Shown: positions 55,106 through 64,000, counted from the first letter of the stretch. The stretch: DNA of 64,000 nucleotides from JAJFUG01 sp964473155 (GCA_964473155.1 CAYYNT010000007.1:1-64000), one strand, 5' to 3'. Program-made: numbers and translations. The notes: generated by a model from the letters alone, not told the origin.

Positions 55106-56629
55106 ATGACGGGTCAGATGAATAATCGGCGCGCGGCTGTTCTCATCGTATTTTTGTTTCTTCTCCATGAAGCAGGAACAGTCCTGGCGCAGGATGAGAT
55201 CCTGGCTTGGCGGGAGCAGGACAGCCAGAGGCTGCTGGAAGTTCTGAATCGTAAAAATTTTCTGGTTTTCCGGGCCGATACCGTGCTGAAAGCCGATACC
55301 GTCGCCCTTGAAAAGGACCTTGTGTTCGTGGGCTGCAAGGCCGCGATCGACCGGGTGGTCAAGGGCAGCCTGATTGTGCTTGACGGTGAACTTGGGCTGA
55401 GAATGCGCGCCAGGGTAAGCGGCGATGTATATCTCATCCGTTCGCAGCTTTTCCAGTCGCGCCGGGCCGAAATTGACGGGACAATCAGCCGGACCAATTC
55501 TTCCGAGGCTTACAGATCCGTAACAGGATTTCTGGGCGAGGCTGGAAAGGGCGTGCCTTTAAGGCTCGAATTTCAAACCAATCGAATGGGGGGATTTCTG
55601 ATCGAGGGCTATGACCGGGTGGACGGTTTTTCGGTGTCATGGGGATTCAAGCTCATCGACCCGGATTTCAAGAAAAGCCCTCTTATTGAAGCGAAAATAA
55701 TCACCGCCACCACGCGTCAGGCTTTCGGTTTCGATTCGCGTATGGAACTGCCGGTGGACAAGCAGAGGCGCTATGTTATCGGCCTGGCTGCCCGTTCCCT
55801 CACGGACACGAATGACCGCTGGCGTCTGGATGACCTTGAGAACTCGGTCAAGGCTTTCCTGTTCGGTTATGATTATCGCTATTATTTCCGGCGCGAGGGT
55901 TACGGTCTTTATTTCCGCCGGGATTACGGCAAACATTCGCACCTGCGTCTGGATTGGCGCAACGAGCGCTGCTACAGCCTTAACAATCTCTCGCCGTTCA
56001 CCCTGCTGACCCAGGAAACTTTTGCTCCGAACCTGCCGGTGCCCTCGGATCAGATCAACAGCCTTGTAATGAGCGCGGTCGTGGACACGCGCAATGACGC
56101 CTATATTACGTTGGAAGGTTTCTGGATCGGCGCGGAGGTTGAGATCGCGGGGGGGCGTCTGGGCGGAAAAAGCGCATTCAGCCGGTTCGACGTGGAGATC
56201 AAGCGCTGGGACACTTTTTTCAAACGTCACCACACTTTCATCCGAACCAAAGTCACCGGCTCCGACCGCCCGCTTCCTTTTCAGCGCAGCTACACGCTGG
56301 GCAACACTCTGCGCGCCTACAACAATTTTGATTTTTCCGGCGACCGTTTGCTGATGTTCCAGGCTTCCTACAATTATGAAATGCCGAAATTACCTCTTCT
56401 GGATTACCTGTTTTTCACCTGGAGCCCGGAGGTGATTTTCGAAACCGGGAACGCCTTTTTTGACGTTGACAGGATCGGCAGATACCGTGAAATGAAGAGC
56501 GATTACGGTCTGGGAGTCTGCGGAAGGACACTCCTGGGGCGGCTCGGGGTGCACTGGTTCAGGAACCTCGACGGCGCCGATATTGACGCGAGGCTGCGAG
56601 TCTCGCTCGACATGAACATTTTCAGGTAA
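55106..56629 (+). CDS. Outer-membrane barrel protein, BamA/Omp85-like, with N-terminal beta-helix
   Basis: 507 aa. Signal peptide to about residue 30. Residues 55-130 show short regular beta repeats (VFVGCKAAIDRVVKGSLIVLD, ARVSGDVYLIRSQLF) like a bactofilin-type or adhesin beta-helix. From about 145 on, alternating polar/apolar strands ending with Phe-containing RLRVSLDMNIFR suggest a 16-strand barrel with BamA/D15-type closing strand. It has no POTRA domains. Start ambiguous (ATG 55106 or 55118). Possibly an assembly or patatin-like secretion barrel. Confidence 0.7.
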   Translation: MTGQMNNRRAAVLIVFLFLLHEAGTVLAQDEILAWREQDSQRLLEVLNRKNFLVFRADTVLKADTVALEKDLVFVGCKAAIDRVVKGSLIVLDGELGLRMRARVSGDVYLIRSQLFQSRRAEIDGTISRTNSSEAYRSVTGFLGEAGKGVPLRLEFQTNRMGGFLIEGYDRVDGFSVSWGFKLIDPDFKKSPLIEAKIITATTRQAFGFDSRMELPVDKQRRYVIGLAARSLTDTNDRWRLDDLENSVKAFLFGYDYRYYFRREGYGLYFRRDYGKHSHLRLDWRNERCYSLNNLSPFTLLTQETFAPNLPVPSDQINSLVMSAVVDTRNDAYITLEGFWIGAEVEIAGGRLGGKSAFSRFDVEIKRWDTFFKRHHTFIRTKVTGSDRPLPFQRSYTLGNTLRAYNNFDFSGDRLLMFQASYNYEMPKLPLLDYLFFTWSPEVIFETGNAFFDVDRIGRYREMKSDYGLGVCGRTLLGRLGVHWFRNLDGADIDARLRVSLDMNIFR

Positions 56630-56644
56630 TGGAGCGGCCGGTTA

Positions 56645-57589
56645 TTGATCTGGTTACCGATAGCGGCGGCTGTTGCGGCCCTGCTTGTATGGTTTGAAGT
56701 CAGACGCTCGGTGCGGGTGCGTATCAATGAGCGGGAGATGAGGCTGGACTGCCGGTCCCTGCCGGACAAGGGCCTGGAAGTGCTTCATGTTTCCGATCTG
56801 CATATCTCCGGAAATACACTGTGGCGCCTGGATGCTGTCAAGAAAGCAGCACAGAGGGAATGGGACCTGGTGCTTCTGAGCGGTGATTTCGCCGAGAAGC
56901 CCGATGGAATCGAGCCAGTCGCCGATGCTCTGGGACAGTTACGCGCCCGTTATGGCGTCTGGGCGGTCCTGGGAAACCATGACTATTACCATTATCGAGC
57001 GGATACTCCAGGACGATGGTTGCAGGTTCTGCTGGGCAGTTTCCGTCATGGCAGGTGCGACAGGCTGAGCCTGGAATTCGGAGTGGAGGATCTGGTCGCG
57101 GCGCTCGAGAAAAGGGGCATCCGCGTTCTGCGCAATGAATTCGTTTCGGGCAGGATAGAAAACGGTTGTGAGTTCCAGGTGTTCGGGCTGGATGATCCGG
57201 TCACGGGGCATGACAATCCGCGCCCGCTGTATGGAAAGGACAACCCCGCGGCGCTGCGCCTCGCCCTGACCCACGCTCCCACGCGCCTGGCTTTGCTGAG
57301 GCCGTTTAATCCGCACCTGGTTTTCTGCGGGCACACTCACGGCGGCCAGATCCGGCTTCCGTTGATAGGCGCCGTGTCAACCGGGAGCGAAGCGCCCCGC
57401 AGGGCGGCCGCCGGATTGGTGCGCCAGGATGGTCTGGATGTGCATATAAGTCCTGGCGCCGGGGCGGGCGTTGTGTTCCCCTGGCGTTTCGCCGCACCAG
57501 CCGAGATAACGGCCATCCGTCTCGTTCCGCTCAGTCCGGCGCAACGGGATAAAATGGAAAATTATAGTTTTCAGGAAACAAAACCTTGA
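56645..57589 (+). CDS. Membrane-anchored metallophosphoesterase
   Basis: 314 aa, TTG start with GGAG upstream. An N-terminal helix (about 2-18) is followed by the calcineurin-like core: HVSDLHIS (about 50-57), LSGDF (about 78-82), LGNHDYYH (about 112-119), HAPTR and GHTHGGQIRLP. Such YkuE/UDP-diacylglucosamine hydrolase-like enzymes act on phosphate or phospholipid esters at the membrane. Substrate unknown. It begins 16 bp after the barrel gene. Confidence 0.9.
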   Translation: MIWLPIAAAVAALLVWFEVRRSVRVRINEREMRLDCRSLPDKGLEVLHVSDLHISGNTLWRLDAVKKAAQREWDLVLLSGDFAEKPDGIEPVADALGQLRARYGVWAVLGNHDYYHYRADTPGRWLQVLLGSFRHGRCDRLSLEFGVEDLVAALEKRGIRVLRNEFVSGRIENGCEFQVFGLDDPVTGHDNPRPLYGKDNPAALRLALTHAPTRLALLRPFNPHLVFCGHTHGGQIRLPLIGAVSTGSEAPRRAAAGLVRQDGLDVHISPGAGAGVVFPWRFAAPAEITAIRLVPLSPAQRDKMENYSFQETKP

Positions 57590-57683
57590 AAATATCGGGC
57601 TATTTTCTTATTAATATAAATCAAAGCAAACTTGATTGATTTTTTATCAAGGTGAGCGTTGATGTTTTAACACGGAGGAACTG

Positions 57684-58541
57684 TTGCCGTCCGCCGACAC
57701 AATCAGGTTAAGGATCGAAGACTCGATCGAAAAAATGCCGAGCCTTCCGACCACAGTTACCAAAGTGATTCAACTGGCCAACGACTTGAAATCCTCTGCC
57801 AGAGATCTCCTGACTGTCATCCAGATGGATCCGGTGCTGACCGCCAAGGTGCTTAAACTGATCAACTCGGCTTTCTTCGCGCTCCCGAATAAAGTCTCCC
57901 TGCAGCAGGCGATAGTCCTCCTGGGCATCAACACTCTCAAGAACATTGCTCTTTCGAGCGCTATTGTCGGCTATATGGGCAAAAGCAAGATTCAGATACG
58001 GGCGTTCGACCAGCACAGATTCTGGGAGCATTCTCTCGGCACGGCCATCGCGGCGAAACGGATTGCCAAGCGGGTGGTCAGCGATGCGCAGCTCCGTGAG
58101 GAGTATTTTGTCGCCGGACTGATCCATGATATCGGCAAGGTGGTGATTGCGCTCTCTCTTCCAACAATGCTGGCCAAAGCGATCGCCCTGGCCGAGGAAA
58201 AGAAATTGCCCAGCAGCCTGGCCGAGCAGGAGGTCATCGGTCTGGATCATGCCGCCGTGGGGGGCATGCTGGCCCGTAAGTGGAAATTGAGCGAATCTCT
58301 TATAAACGCAACCCTGCACCATCATAATCCAGAGCCTCAGGATGACAAGCTGGCCTGGGCCGTTCACGCGGCCAATTATCATATCAACAGCGCCGGATAT
58401 ATCAATTCCGGTGAATTCTCCCAACCCTGTCTTAATCCTGAAACCGGCAGGTATCTGGAAATGGGGAATGATGATTTCGGTGCAATCCTGAGCGGCATGG
58501 CTGATGAGCTTAACAAGGCATCCGTTTTTCTTACCACTTGA
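57684..58541 (+). CDS. HDOD-domain protein
   Basis: 285 aa, TTG start with an ideal CGGAGGAA. HDOD core: MPSLPTTVTKVIQLANDLKSS (about 13-33), LINSAFFALPNKVSLQQAIVLLG and the HDIGK motif within LIHDIGKVVIAL (about 152-163); the second His-Asp of true HD phosphohydrolases is partly kept. HDOD proteins regulate signalling or motility; c-di-GMP work is often suspected but not shown here. It leads an MBL-type gene. Confidence 0.9.
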   Translation: MPSADTIRLRIEDSIEKMPSLPTTVTKVIQLANDLKSSARDLLTVIQMDPVLTAKVLKLINSAFFALPNKVSLQQAIVLLGINTLKNIALSSAIVGYMGKSKIQIRAFDQHRFWEHSLGTAIAAKRIAKRVVSDAQLREEYFVAGLIHDIGKVVIALSLPTMLAKAIALAEEKKLPSSLAEQEVIGLDHAAVGGMLARKWKLSESLINATLHHHNPEPQDDKLAWAVHAANYHINSAGYINSGEFSQPCLNPETGRYLEMGNDDFGAILSGMADELNKASVFLTT

Positions 58542-58554
58542 GCGGACGGTTGAC

Positions 58555-59466
58555 ATGAAAGTAAGATTCTGGGGGGTCAGAGGCTCGATACCCACGCCGG
58601 GTCCGGGGACGGTCAGATACGGTGGAAATACAACCTGTATGCAGCTTGTCGGGGATAATGAACCTGCGATTGACGGGGAATATCTGCTGATAGACGCCGG
58701 CACGGGCATCCGCGAGGCGGGCCTCGAGCTGATGAAAATGCCCAAGCCGCTTAAGATCAATATCCTGATCACCCACACTCACATGGACCATATCAACGGT
58801 TTCCCGTTCTTCATTCCGGCTTTCGTACCGGGAACGGTGATAAATATTTACGGTCCGGTGCACTATGAAAAGAAATTGGAAGAAATATTCGCCGGGCAGA
58901 TGGATTACAGCTATTTCCCGATCAGCACGGCTCAACTGGCCGCGGATATCAAGTTCCACGATCTCAAGGAATGCGAGTTCGATATTGGCCGTCTGCATGT
59001 GACCACCCACTACATGAACCACCCGGTGCTTACCCTGGGCTACCGGGTCACCGATGGAACAAAGAGTTTCATCTACACCGGAGACCACGAGCCGTATTAC
59101 GATTTCATCAACGATGACGCGGGCGGGGGAATCGATTCGGATTTCGAGGATGTGCAGGCCATAGTCGACGAACAGAATCGGCGGCTGGTTCAGTTCTTCC
59201 AGGGGGTTGATATCCTGGTGGCGGATGCCGCATACACGCCGGATGAATATCCAACTCACAAGGGCTGGGGTCACAGCAGCACCGACCATGTTGTGGACTG
59301 GGCGCTTCAGGCGGGGGTGAAAAAACTGGTGCTGTTCCATCATGAGCCCACTCATTTTGACGATAAGCTTGACGAAATGGAGCAGTATGCCCGCGAAAGG
59401 GCCAGGGCCGGGGGGGACGGCAGCCTTGTGGTAGTCAATGCCAGGGAACGCCAGGTGGTGGAATGA
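58555..59466 (+). CDS. MBL-fold metallohydrolase (Z-type/phnP-like)
   Basis: 303 aa from the ATG at 58555. KVRFWGVRGSIPTPGP at the start and ILITHTHMDHINGFPFF (about 76-92) show a beta-lactamase-fold enzyme related to the CpdB/cAMP phosphodiesterase and ElaC group. Later metal residues: HYMNHPVLTLG, YTGDHEP and FHHEPTH. 13 bp after the HDOD gene, hence a probable shared transcript; a terminator follows. It may hydrolyse a cyclic nucleotide or similar signal, which remains inference. Confidence 0.87.
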   Translation: MKVRFWGVRGSIPTPGPGTVRYGGNTTCMQLVGDNEPAIDGEYLLIDAGTGIREAGLELMKMPKPLKINILITHTHMDHINGFPFFIPAFVPGTVINIYGPVHYEKKLEEIFAGQMDYSYFPISTAQLAADIKFHDLKECEFDIGRLHVTTHYMNHPVLTLGYRVTDGTKSFIYTGDHEPYYDFINDDAGGGIDSDFEDVQAIVDEQNRRLVQFFQGVDILVADAAYTPDEYPTHKGWGHSSTDHVVDWALQAGVKKLVLFHHEPTHFDDKLDEMEQYARERARAGGDGSLVVVNARERQVVE

Positions 59467-59513
59467 TCCGGTCCGGCCTCTGCGCCGAATAACGGGACGA
59501 TACGCACTTGCCT

Positions 59514-59550
59514 CGCCGGACGGGCCACGGAGCCTGTCCGGCGGTCTTTT
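59514..59550 (+). terminator. Intrinsic terminator after MBL gene
   Basis: CGCCGGAC (59514-59521) and GTCCGGCG (59536-59543), perfect 8-bp stem, 14-nt loop, then GTCTTTTA. Confidence 0.8.
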
Positions 59551-59575
59551 ATCCACTCTGTATGAAAAATGGCCA

Positions 59576-60697
59576 ATGAGAAAAGTAGAGCTTGAGTTGC
59601 GTAAAGCCGTCGATCAGAGCTACGACATCCTGATCGAACCGGGATTGCTGAGCAGCGCCGCAGATATGCTCAGCGGAAGATTCGGCCGGGGCGCTTATGC
59701 CGTGATCACGGATTCCAACGTGGCGGAGAAATATGCCGAGCCTCTGGCCGGCAGTCTTGCAGCCGCCGGATGCAGCCGGGTGGAGGTTGTCACTATCCCG
59801 GCGGGAGAGGCCAGCAAGACGCGTCAGATAAAGGAAGAAGTCGAGGACAGCCTGTTTTCATCCGGCCTGGGGCGCGACAGCTTTATTGTAGCTGTGGGCG
59901 GGGGAGTTGTCGGCGACCTGGCCGGTTTCGTCGCCGCCACATATGCGCGTGGAGTGCCTTTCGTCCAGGTTCCGACCACATTGCTGTCCATGATAGACAG
60001 CAGCGTGGGCGGCAAGACCGGCGTTGATGTGCCCTGGGGCAAGAACCTGGTGGGCGCTTTCCACCAGCCCTCTCTGGTGCTGATCGACCCGTTGGTGCTG
60101 AACAGCCTTCCGGAGGAACAGTTCGTTTCAGGCATGGCCGAGGCGGTCAAGCACGGCGTGATCAGTGACAGAGAACTCTTCCGGTTTATAGAGGAGCATT
60201 TGCGGGAGATTCTGTCGCTCTCGCCGGAGATACTGACCGTGTTGATCGAGCGCAACTGCGCGATCAAAGCCGGAGTGGTCGGCCGGGACGAGCGGGAGAG
60301 CAACCTGAGGCAGATATTGAATTTCGGCCATACTCTCGGACACGCGGTGGAAGCGCTTTCAGGGTTCAGGCTTCTGCACGGCCAGGCTGTCGCGGTCGGG
60401 ATGATTCTGGAGGCCGGGCTTTCCGAGGGGATGGGACTTTTCCCGGCGGAGGATGCCAGGTGTCTGGAAAGGCTGCTTGATGCACTCGGACTGCCGGTGA
60501 AACTGAAATTGAAAGGAGTGAGCGCCTTGCGTATCCTGGAGCACACGCACCTGGATAAAAAGGCCCGTTCCGGCCGCGCGCGCTACGCTCTGCCCCGGAG
60601 GATCGGGGAGATGGCCCGGGATGAATCCGGGCGGTACGGCCTGGAGGTGGAGGACTCGCTGGTGCTGGAAGCGCTTCGTTCGCGAGGAGTGCGCTGA
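59576..60697 (+). CDS. aroB: 3-dehydroquinate synthase
   Basis: 373 aa from ATG 59576. NAD and substrate motifs: GGGVVGDLAGFVAATYARG (about 104-122), PTTLLSMIDSSVGGKTGVD, and the metal ligands Glu in GMAEAVKHG, His in NFGHTLGHA and a later His. It makes dehydroquinate from DAHP in the shikimate route. It follows an intrinsic terminator, so it starts its own transcript. Complete. Confidence 0.96.
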   Translation: MRKVELELRKAVDQSYDILIEPGLLSSAADMLSGRFGRGAYAVITDSNVAEKYAEPLAGSLAAAGCSRVEVVTIPAGEASKTRQIKEEVEDSLFSSGLGRDSFIVAVGGGVVGDLAGFVAATYARGVPFVQVPTTLLSMIDSSVGGKTGVDVPWGKNLVGAFHQPSLVLIDPLVLNSLPEEQFVSGMAEAVKHGVISDRELFRFIEEHLREILSLSPEILTVLIERNCAIKAGVVGRDERESNLRQILNFGHTLGHAVEALSGFRLLHGQAVAVGMILEAGLSEGMGLFPAEDARCLERLLDALGLPVKLKLKGVSALRILEHTHLDKKARSGRARYALPRRIGEMARDESGRYGLEVEDSLVLEALRSRGVR

Positions 60698-60816
60698 CGT
60701 CTTCAGTTAACCGGACACGCCCGTCTCAAGTTGTGTGTTTCTTGCGTGTCAAACTATATTGATAAATAAGCAATAAGAAATAATAATTGAAGTAATACAT
60801 AAAGAAACGACTGCGG

Positions 60817-62370
60817 ATGGAGATTCACTTGGAACTCATCAGGACCGGGATAGAGGGGCTGGACGAGGTGCTGTTCGGCGGGGTGGTGCCGGACAACATG
60901 CTGCTTCTGGAGGGTACTCCCGGAGCGGGTAAAACCACTCTCGGCATCCAGTATATCCACAGCGGGGCGCTTCTTTACGGACAGCCGGGGATAATTATCA
61001 CCTTCGAGGAAGAGCCGGAGAAGCTGTACCGTGATGCGGCTGTTTTCGGCTGGGACCTGGCTGAACTCGAGAAAAGGAACCTTCTGCGGATCATTCCCTC
61101 CTCGCCCGAGGCCCTGAGGGAGATGCTCCTTCAGTCCGAAAGCCCGTTTTCGAAGCTTTCTCGCTCCATCGGGGCGGGGCGGATACTGGTGGATTCGATA
61201 ACCCATTTCCGCCGCCTGACCGATAACACCCAGGAACTGCGCGTCCTTCTCAGCAAGTTCCTGGCCGGATTGAAAAAGATCACCACCTCCGCGGTGCTGA
61301 TCAAGGAGATCGAGACAGCCGAGCGCGAGGGCGCGAACATCGAGGAATACGTGGCGGACACTGTCCTGCGCCTTTCGTACGAGAAGCGCGGGATGCAACG
61401 CCGCGAAAGGTTCCTGGAGGTGATCAAATCGAGAGGTCAGAACCACATCTCCGGCCGTCATTCCCTTAAGTTCACCTCCAGCGGCCTGGCGGTCTTCCCG
61501 GTGTGCGCGGCGATCGAGGCCGCCGCCTCGGGATGCAACAGAAGCGCCTCGCCCAGAACTTTGGAGAAAACCGGCATACGCGGACTCGATGACATGTGCC
61601 GCGGCGGATTGCCCTCGGGTAGCGCCACGGTTGTGGCAGGCAGCAGCGGGACCGGCAAGACCGTCCTGGCCTCGCAGTTCATTCATGAGGGCCTGAAAAA
61701 CCGTCAGAATGCTCTTCTTATTACTTTCCAGCACGACCAGCGCGCCCTGGTTGAAATGAGCCGCTCCTGGGGCGTGTTTCTCGGACGTTACGCCGAGGAC
61801 GGTCAGGTTGAGATACTGCACCGCAGCTCGATCGGCCTGTCGGTGGACCAGCTTCTTTACGAACTGCGCGAGCGCCTCCGGATGCTGTCTCCGGCCCGCG
61901 TGGCGGTGGATGGCCTGACTCACCTCATACAGGCTATCGACGATGAAAGCTACCTGCTGGACTATACCGGAGCGCTCCTCCGTCTGTTCGCCTGTCACGG
62001 CGTGACCAGCGTGTTCACCCTGGAGGTGGACAAGATGTTCGGCTCGTTCGAGGTGGACAGCCAGCGCAGCCTCGGTCTTTTCGACAACCTGGTCCTGATG
62101 CGCTATGTGGAGCTGGAGGGCGATATCCGCCGGGCTATTGCGATACTCAAGATGCGCGGTACGGACCACCATAAGTCGATCCAGGAGTTCCAGATCGGGA
62201 AAAACGGGATTGAGGTGGGGACAAAGTTCAGCGAAGGCGTAGATGTTATGGGTGGAGCGACGAGAGCCAAGGTGGAGACCGTGGAACTGAAAGATGTTCT
62301 GGAGGACACGGCCCGCTGGGTCGAGGCTTCGCGGCGTCTGCGCGAGAGGCGAGATCCTGGTCTGAGCTGA
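60817..62370 (+). CDS. KaiC-like double RecA-fold ATPase
   Basis: 517 aa. Two KaiC domains. Domain 1: Walker A GTPGAGKT (33-40), catalytic glutamates FEEEPE (63-68), Walker B RILVDSIT. Domain 2: Walker A GSSGTGKT (275-282), Walker B VAVDGLTH, but the expected paired Glu are replaced by Gln-His-Asp (305-307). A C-terminal MRGTDHHKSIQEFQI follows the RgSxH motif. No kaiA or kaiB gene is adjacent; a histidine kinase follows 25 bp later. The protein may be a signalling ATPase with one active and one altered domain. Confidence 0.93.
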   Translation: MEIHLELIRTGIEGLDEVLFGGVVPDNMLLLEGTPGAGKTTLGIQYIHSGALLYGQPGIIITFEEEPEKLYRDAAVFGWDLAELEKRNLLRIIPSSPEALREMLLQSESPFSKLSRSIGAGRILVDSITHFRRLTDNTQELRVLLSKFLAGLKKITTSAVLIKEIETAEREGANIEEYVADTVLRLSYEKRGMQRRERFLEVIKSRGQNHISGRHSLKFTSSGLAVFPVCAAIEAAASGCNRSASPRTLEKTGIRGLDDMCRGGLPSGSATVVAGSSGTGKTVLASQFIHEGLKNRQNALLITFQHDQRALVEMSRSWGVFLGRYAEDGQVEILHRSSIGLSVDQLLYELRERLRMLSPARVAVDGLTHLIQAIDDESYLLDYTGALLRLFACHGVTSVFTLEVDKMFGSFEVDSQRSLGLFDNLVLMRYVELEGDIRRAIAILKMRGTDHHKSIQEFQIGKNGIEVGTKFSEGVDVMGGATRAKVETVELKDVLEDTARWVEASRRLRERRDPGLS

Positions 62371-62395
62371 AAAGCCTCGGAGAAAGGGCGTTTTG

Positions 62396-63832
62396 ATGCA
62401 GGACGGTAATATCAACGGTTTTATCGCCTCGGTGGCCGACAGCACGGTCAAGCTGGAGCTTGTCACCTATCTGGTGGACCACCCGTTCGCTCTGGACAAC
62501 TGCGCCGGGCTGGCCAAGTGGCTGAACCTGGATGAGATGTCGGTGGAAGAGGGCCTGAACGCGCTGGCCGCCGCCGGAGTTGTTTCATTCAGCGGACGGG
62601 GCGCCGGGCGGGTCTGGTCGTTCGAGGAGACCTCCGCACTGGCGGAACAGGCCCGGCAGGCGGCGGAGGCCTGGCGGCTGACCCGCGACTCTTTGCGGCG
62701 AGAGGTGCTGGAACTCGAGCGTTCGAGGGATGAACTCAACGAGCGCTACGAGGCGATCCTGTCGGCGGAGCGCGGACGGACAAGCACGATCCTGAACAGC
62801 CTGGAAGAGGCGGTGGTGGTGACTGGGAAAGATGGGGCCGTGCTGCTTGCCAATGGAGCGCTGCTGAGGTGTTTCGGGGCGCAGAAAGGCAGCACTCCGT
62901 TCGAGGGCCGTCCGCTTCACGAGGTCATTCCGGATGAGCAGGTGCAACGCGCCGTGCGTTGCGCGATCGAGAAGATGGATTCGGGTGTGGAGGCTGATCT
63001 GGCCCATGCCGGACGGTTTTACCGTCTGCGAAGCGTTCCGGTCACCGGTCCGGACGGGGCGAGGCTGATATCAGCCGACGGCGGCTGGCTGGCCGCGGTC
63101 ACCGTTTTCCGCGATGTCACCCGCGACCGTGAGATAGAGCGCATGCGCGAGGATTTTATCTCCATGCTCACTCACGATCTGATCAATCCGCTCGGTATTA
63201 TCTACGGCAGCACGACGCTGATTTCGGGCGGCAAACTCGGAGAGGTTTCGGAGAAACAGAAACGCCATCTGAGCAATGTCATAAAAAGCTGCGGCACAAT
63301 GGAGCGCCTGATCCAGGATTTCCTGGCCGTGTCGCGCCTGGAGGCCGGAAAGCTTAACCTTAGCCCGGAGCGCATGGATGTCAATGTGCTTATTCGCGAC
63401 ATCATGCAGCTTTTCAGCGACCAGATGCGCGAGAAGAACCTGTCCGTGACTTTCCGCGCGGAATATGAGCCGGGATTTATCCTTGCCGATCCGGTGCAGT
63501 TCGAACGCGTCGTAACCAACCTTCTGGGCAACGCGATCAAGTACAACAACGACGGCGGGCATATCACGCTGGCCACGGCGGCGGAACCGGACGGGCGTTT
63601 GAGCCTGGAAGTATCCGACAACGGACCTGGCATTCCGGAAGAGGACCTGCCCTTTATCTTCGACAAGTTCCGCCGGTCGAGCGCGGGCGCCCGGACCAAG
63701 GGCAGCGGTCTCGGGTTGGCTGTGGTGCGCGACCTGGTCACCGCGATGGGCGGCGAGATAAGCGTAACAAGCAGTCCCGGCCATGGCGCCTGTTTCCGCC
63801 TGCTGATCCCGGCAGGTGAATGCGCCGGCTGA
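62396..63832 (+). CDS. Sensor histidine kinase with winged-helix N-terminus
   Basis: 478 aa from the ATG at 62396 (AAAGGG 7 nt before). N-terminal winged-helix-like domain (about 15-75), coiled coil (about 82-128), a PAS domain (about 130-240), then HisKA with His260 (SMLTHDLINPLG) and HATPase with N box (Asn379), G1 DNGPGIP (408-414) and G2 GSGLGLA (436-442). No membrane segment, so it senses something in the cytoplasm, perhaps the state of the adjoining KaiC-like protein. No response regulator is next to it. Confidence 0.92.
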   Translation: MQDGNINGFIASVADSTVKLELVTYLVDHPFALDNCAGLAKWLNLDEMSVEEGLNALAAAGVVSFSGRGAGRVWSFEETSALAEQARQAAEAWRLTRDSLRREVLELERSRDELNERYEAILSAERGRTSTILNSLEEAVVVTGKDGAVLLANGALLRCFGAQKGSTPFEGRPLHEVIPDEQVQRAVRCAIEKMDSGVEADLAHAGRFYRLRSVPVTGPDGARLISADGGWLAAVTVFRDVTRDREIERMREDFISMLTHDLINPLGIIYGSTTLISGGKLGEVSEKQKRHLSNVIKSCGTMERLIQDFLAVSRLEAGKLNLSPERMDVNVLIRDIMQLFSDQMREKNLSVTFRAEYEPGFILADPVQFERVVTNLLGNAIKYNNDGGHITLATAAEPDGRLSLEVSDNGPGIPEEDLPFIFDKFRRSSAGARTKGSGLGLAVVRDLVTAMGGEISVTSSPGHGACFRLLIPAGECAG

Positions 63833-63849
63833 AAATACTCCGGCAGCGC

Positions 63850-64000
63850 TTACACATCTTCAGTCTGGTAACGTTTCAACTCCATTGCCCGCAGTATCAG
63901 CTTTACAATCCTCTCCACACCCAGTTTTTCCTGGTTCAGGATCATGTCATAAAACTCCGGCTCGCTTACACTGTGGCCCATGAAATCCCTGGAGAACTGC
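63850..64000 (-). CDS. Partial CDS, probable cytidylate kinase-like protein (C-terminus)
   Basis: The minus strand reads QFSRDFMGHSVSEPEFYDMI, LNQEKLGVERIVKLILRAME and a stop at 63850-63852, about 49 codons in view. FYDMILNQEKL resembles the FYDLVLNT..L segment of the cytidylate kinase-like family. The start is beyond the right edge. It is convergent with the histidine kinase gene. Confidence 0.6.
   Translation of the reverse strand, partial: QFSRDFMGHSVSEPEFYDMILNQEKLGVERIVKLILRAMELKRYQTEDV

Noticed and set aside
57631..57651. CTTGAT/ATCAAG hairpin before the HDOD gene
   Set aside because: Short AT-rich 6-bp stem with T-rich loop, no T-run after it; not enough for a terminator call.

Overview
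The window is about 64 kb of gene-dense, fairly GC-rich bacterial chromosome carrying one 100-N assembly gap (13075-13174). The cell is Gram-negative in type: there is an outer-membrane secretin, a BamA-like barrel protein, several lipoproteins and a pilus assembly machine. The mix of genes recalls the FCB group and related candidate phyla: GldF/GldG-type ABC components, a Bat cluster, a siroheme-dependent haem route, a KaiC-histidine kinase pair, and SpoIID and SpoIVB-type proteins in a bacterium with no sporulation genes in view. This placement is inference; no rRNA, tRNA or CRISPR array was recognised.

Layout. 1-1027 (minus): a partial glycosyltransferase and a GT2 polyprenyl-type transferase. 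1356-14238 (plus): an MSHA-like type IV pilus/type II secretion locus with assembly ATPase, platform protein, a giant prepilin with three TIG domains, PilP-like, PilM-PilN fusion, PilO-like, secretin, ExeA/MshM-like ATPase with SPOR domains, and an MshN/GspB-like TPR protein. 14379-17762: uvrC, an MBL-fold hydrolase and a XerC/XerD recombinase. 17849-20772: two nearly identical secreted proteins flanking a single-domain response regulator, then an intergenic stretch with three perfect inverted repeats and a degenerate ABC ATPase. 21077-26320: a TPR protein, pyrR-pyrB-pyrC, a small membrane protein and a HEAT-repeat lipoprotein. 26602-39960: one long collinear cluster, MoxR ATPase, DUF58, ABC-2/Gld-type exporter, DUF4340, then Bat-type VWA, TPR and BatD proteins. 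40236-45721: an ECF sigma factor, hemB-ahbA-ahbB-hemL and a SpoIID-like lipoprotein. 45722-46757: an AT-rich island with a probable small RNA made of two structurally identical hairpins, convergent with an NYN-domain nuclease gene. 46758-52914 (minus): a beta-propeller protein, an S55 (SpoIVB-type) protein and an NhaC-type antiporter. 53106-60697: envelope proteins, a phosphoesterase, an HDOD protein, an MBL protein and aroB. 60817-63832: a double-domain KaiC-like ATPase with a histidine kinase. 63850-64000 (minus): the end of a probable cytidylate kinase-like gene.

How the genes work together. The first 14 kb would build one envelope-spanning pilus or secretion machine; its ATPase carries a probable c-di-GMP-binding N-domain. 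The MoxR-to-BatE cluster looks like a single unit in which a chaperone ATPase and VWA proteins act with an ABC exporter in the envelope. The hem/ahb genes make porphobilinogen and then take sirohaem towards haem by decarboxylation. The most unusual items are the twin-hairpin RNA beside the NYN nuclease (45972-46606), the paralogous secreted proteins with their response regulator, the ABC ATPase that has lost its nucleotide-handling residues, and the KaiC-like protein whose second domain lacks the usual glutamates.
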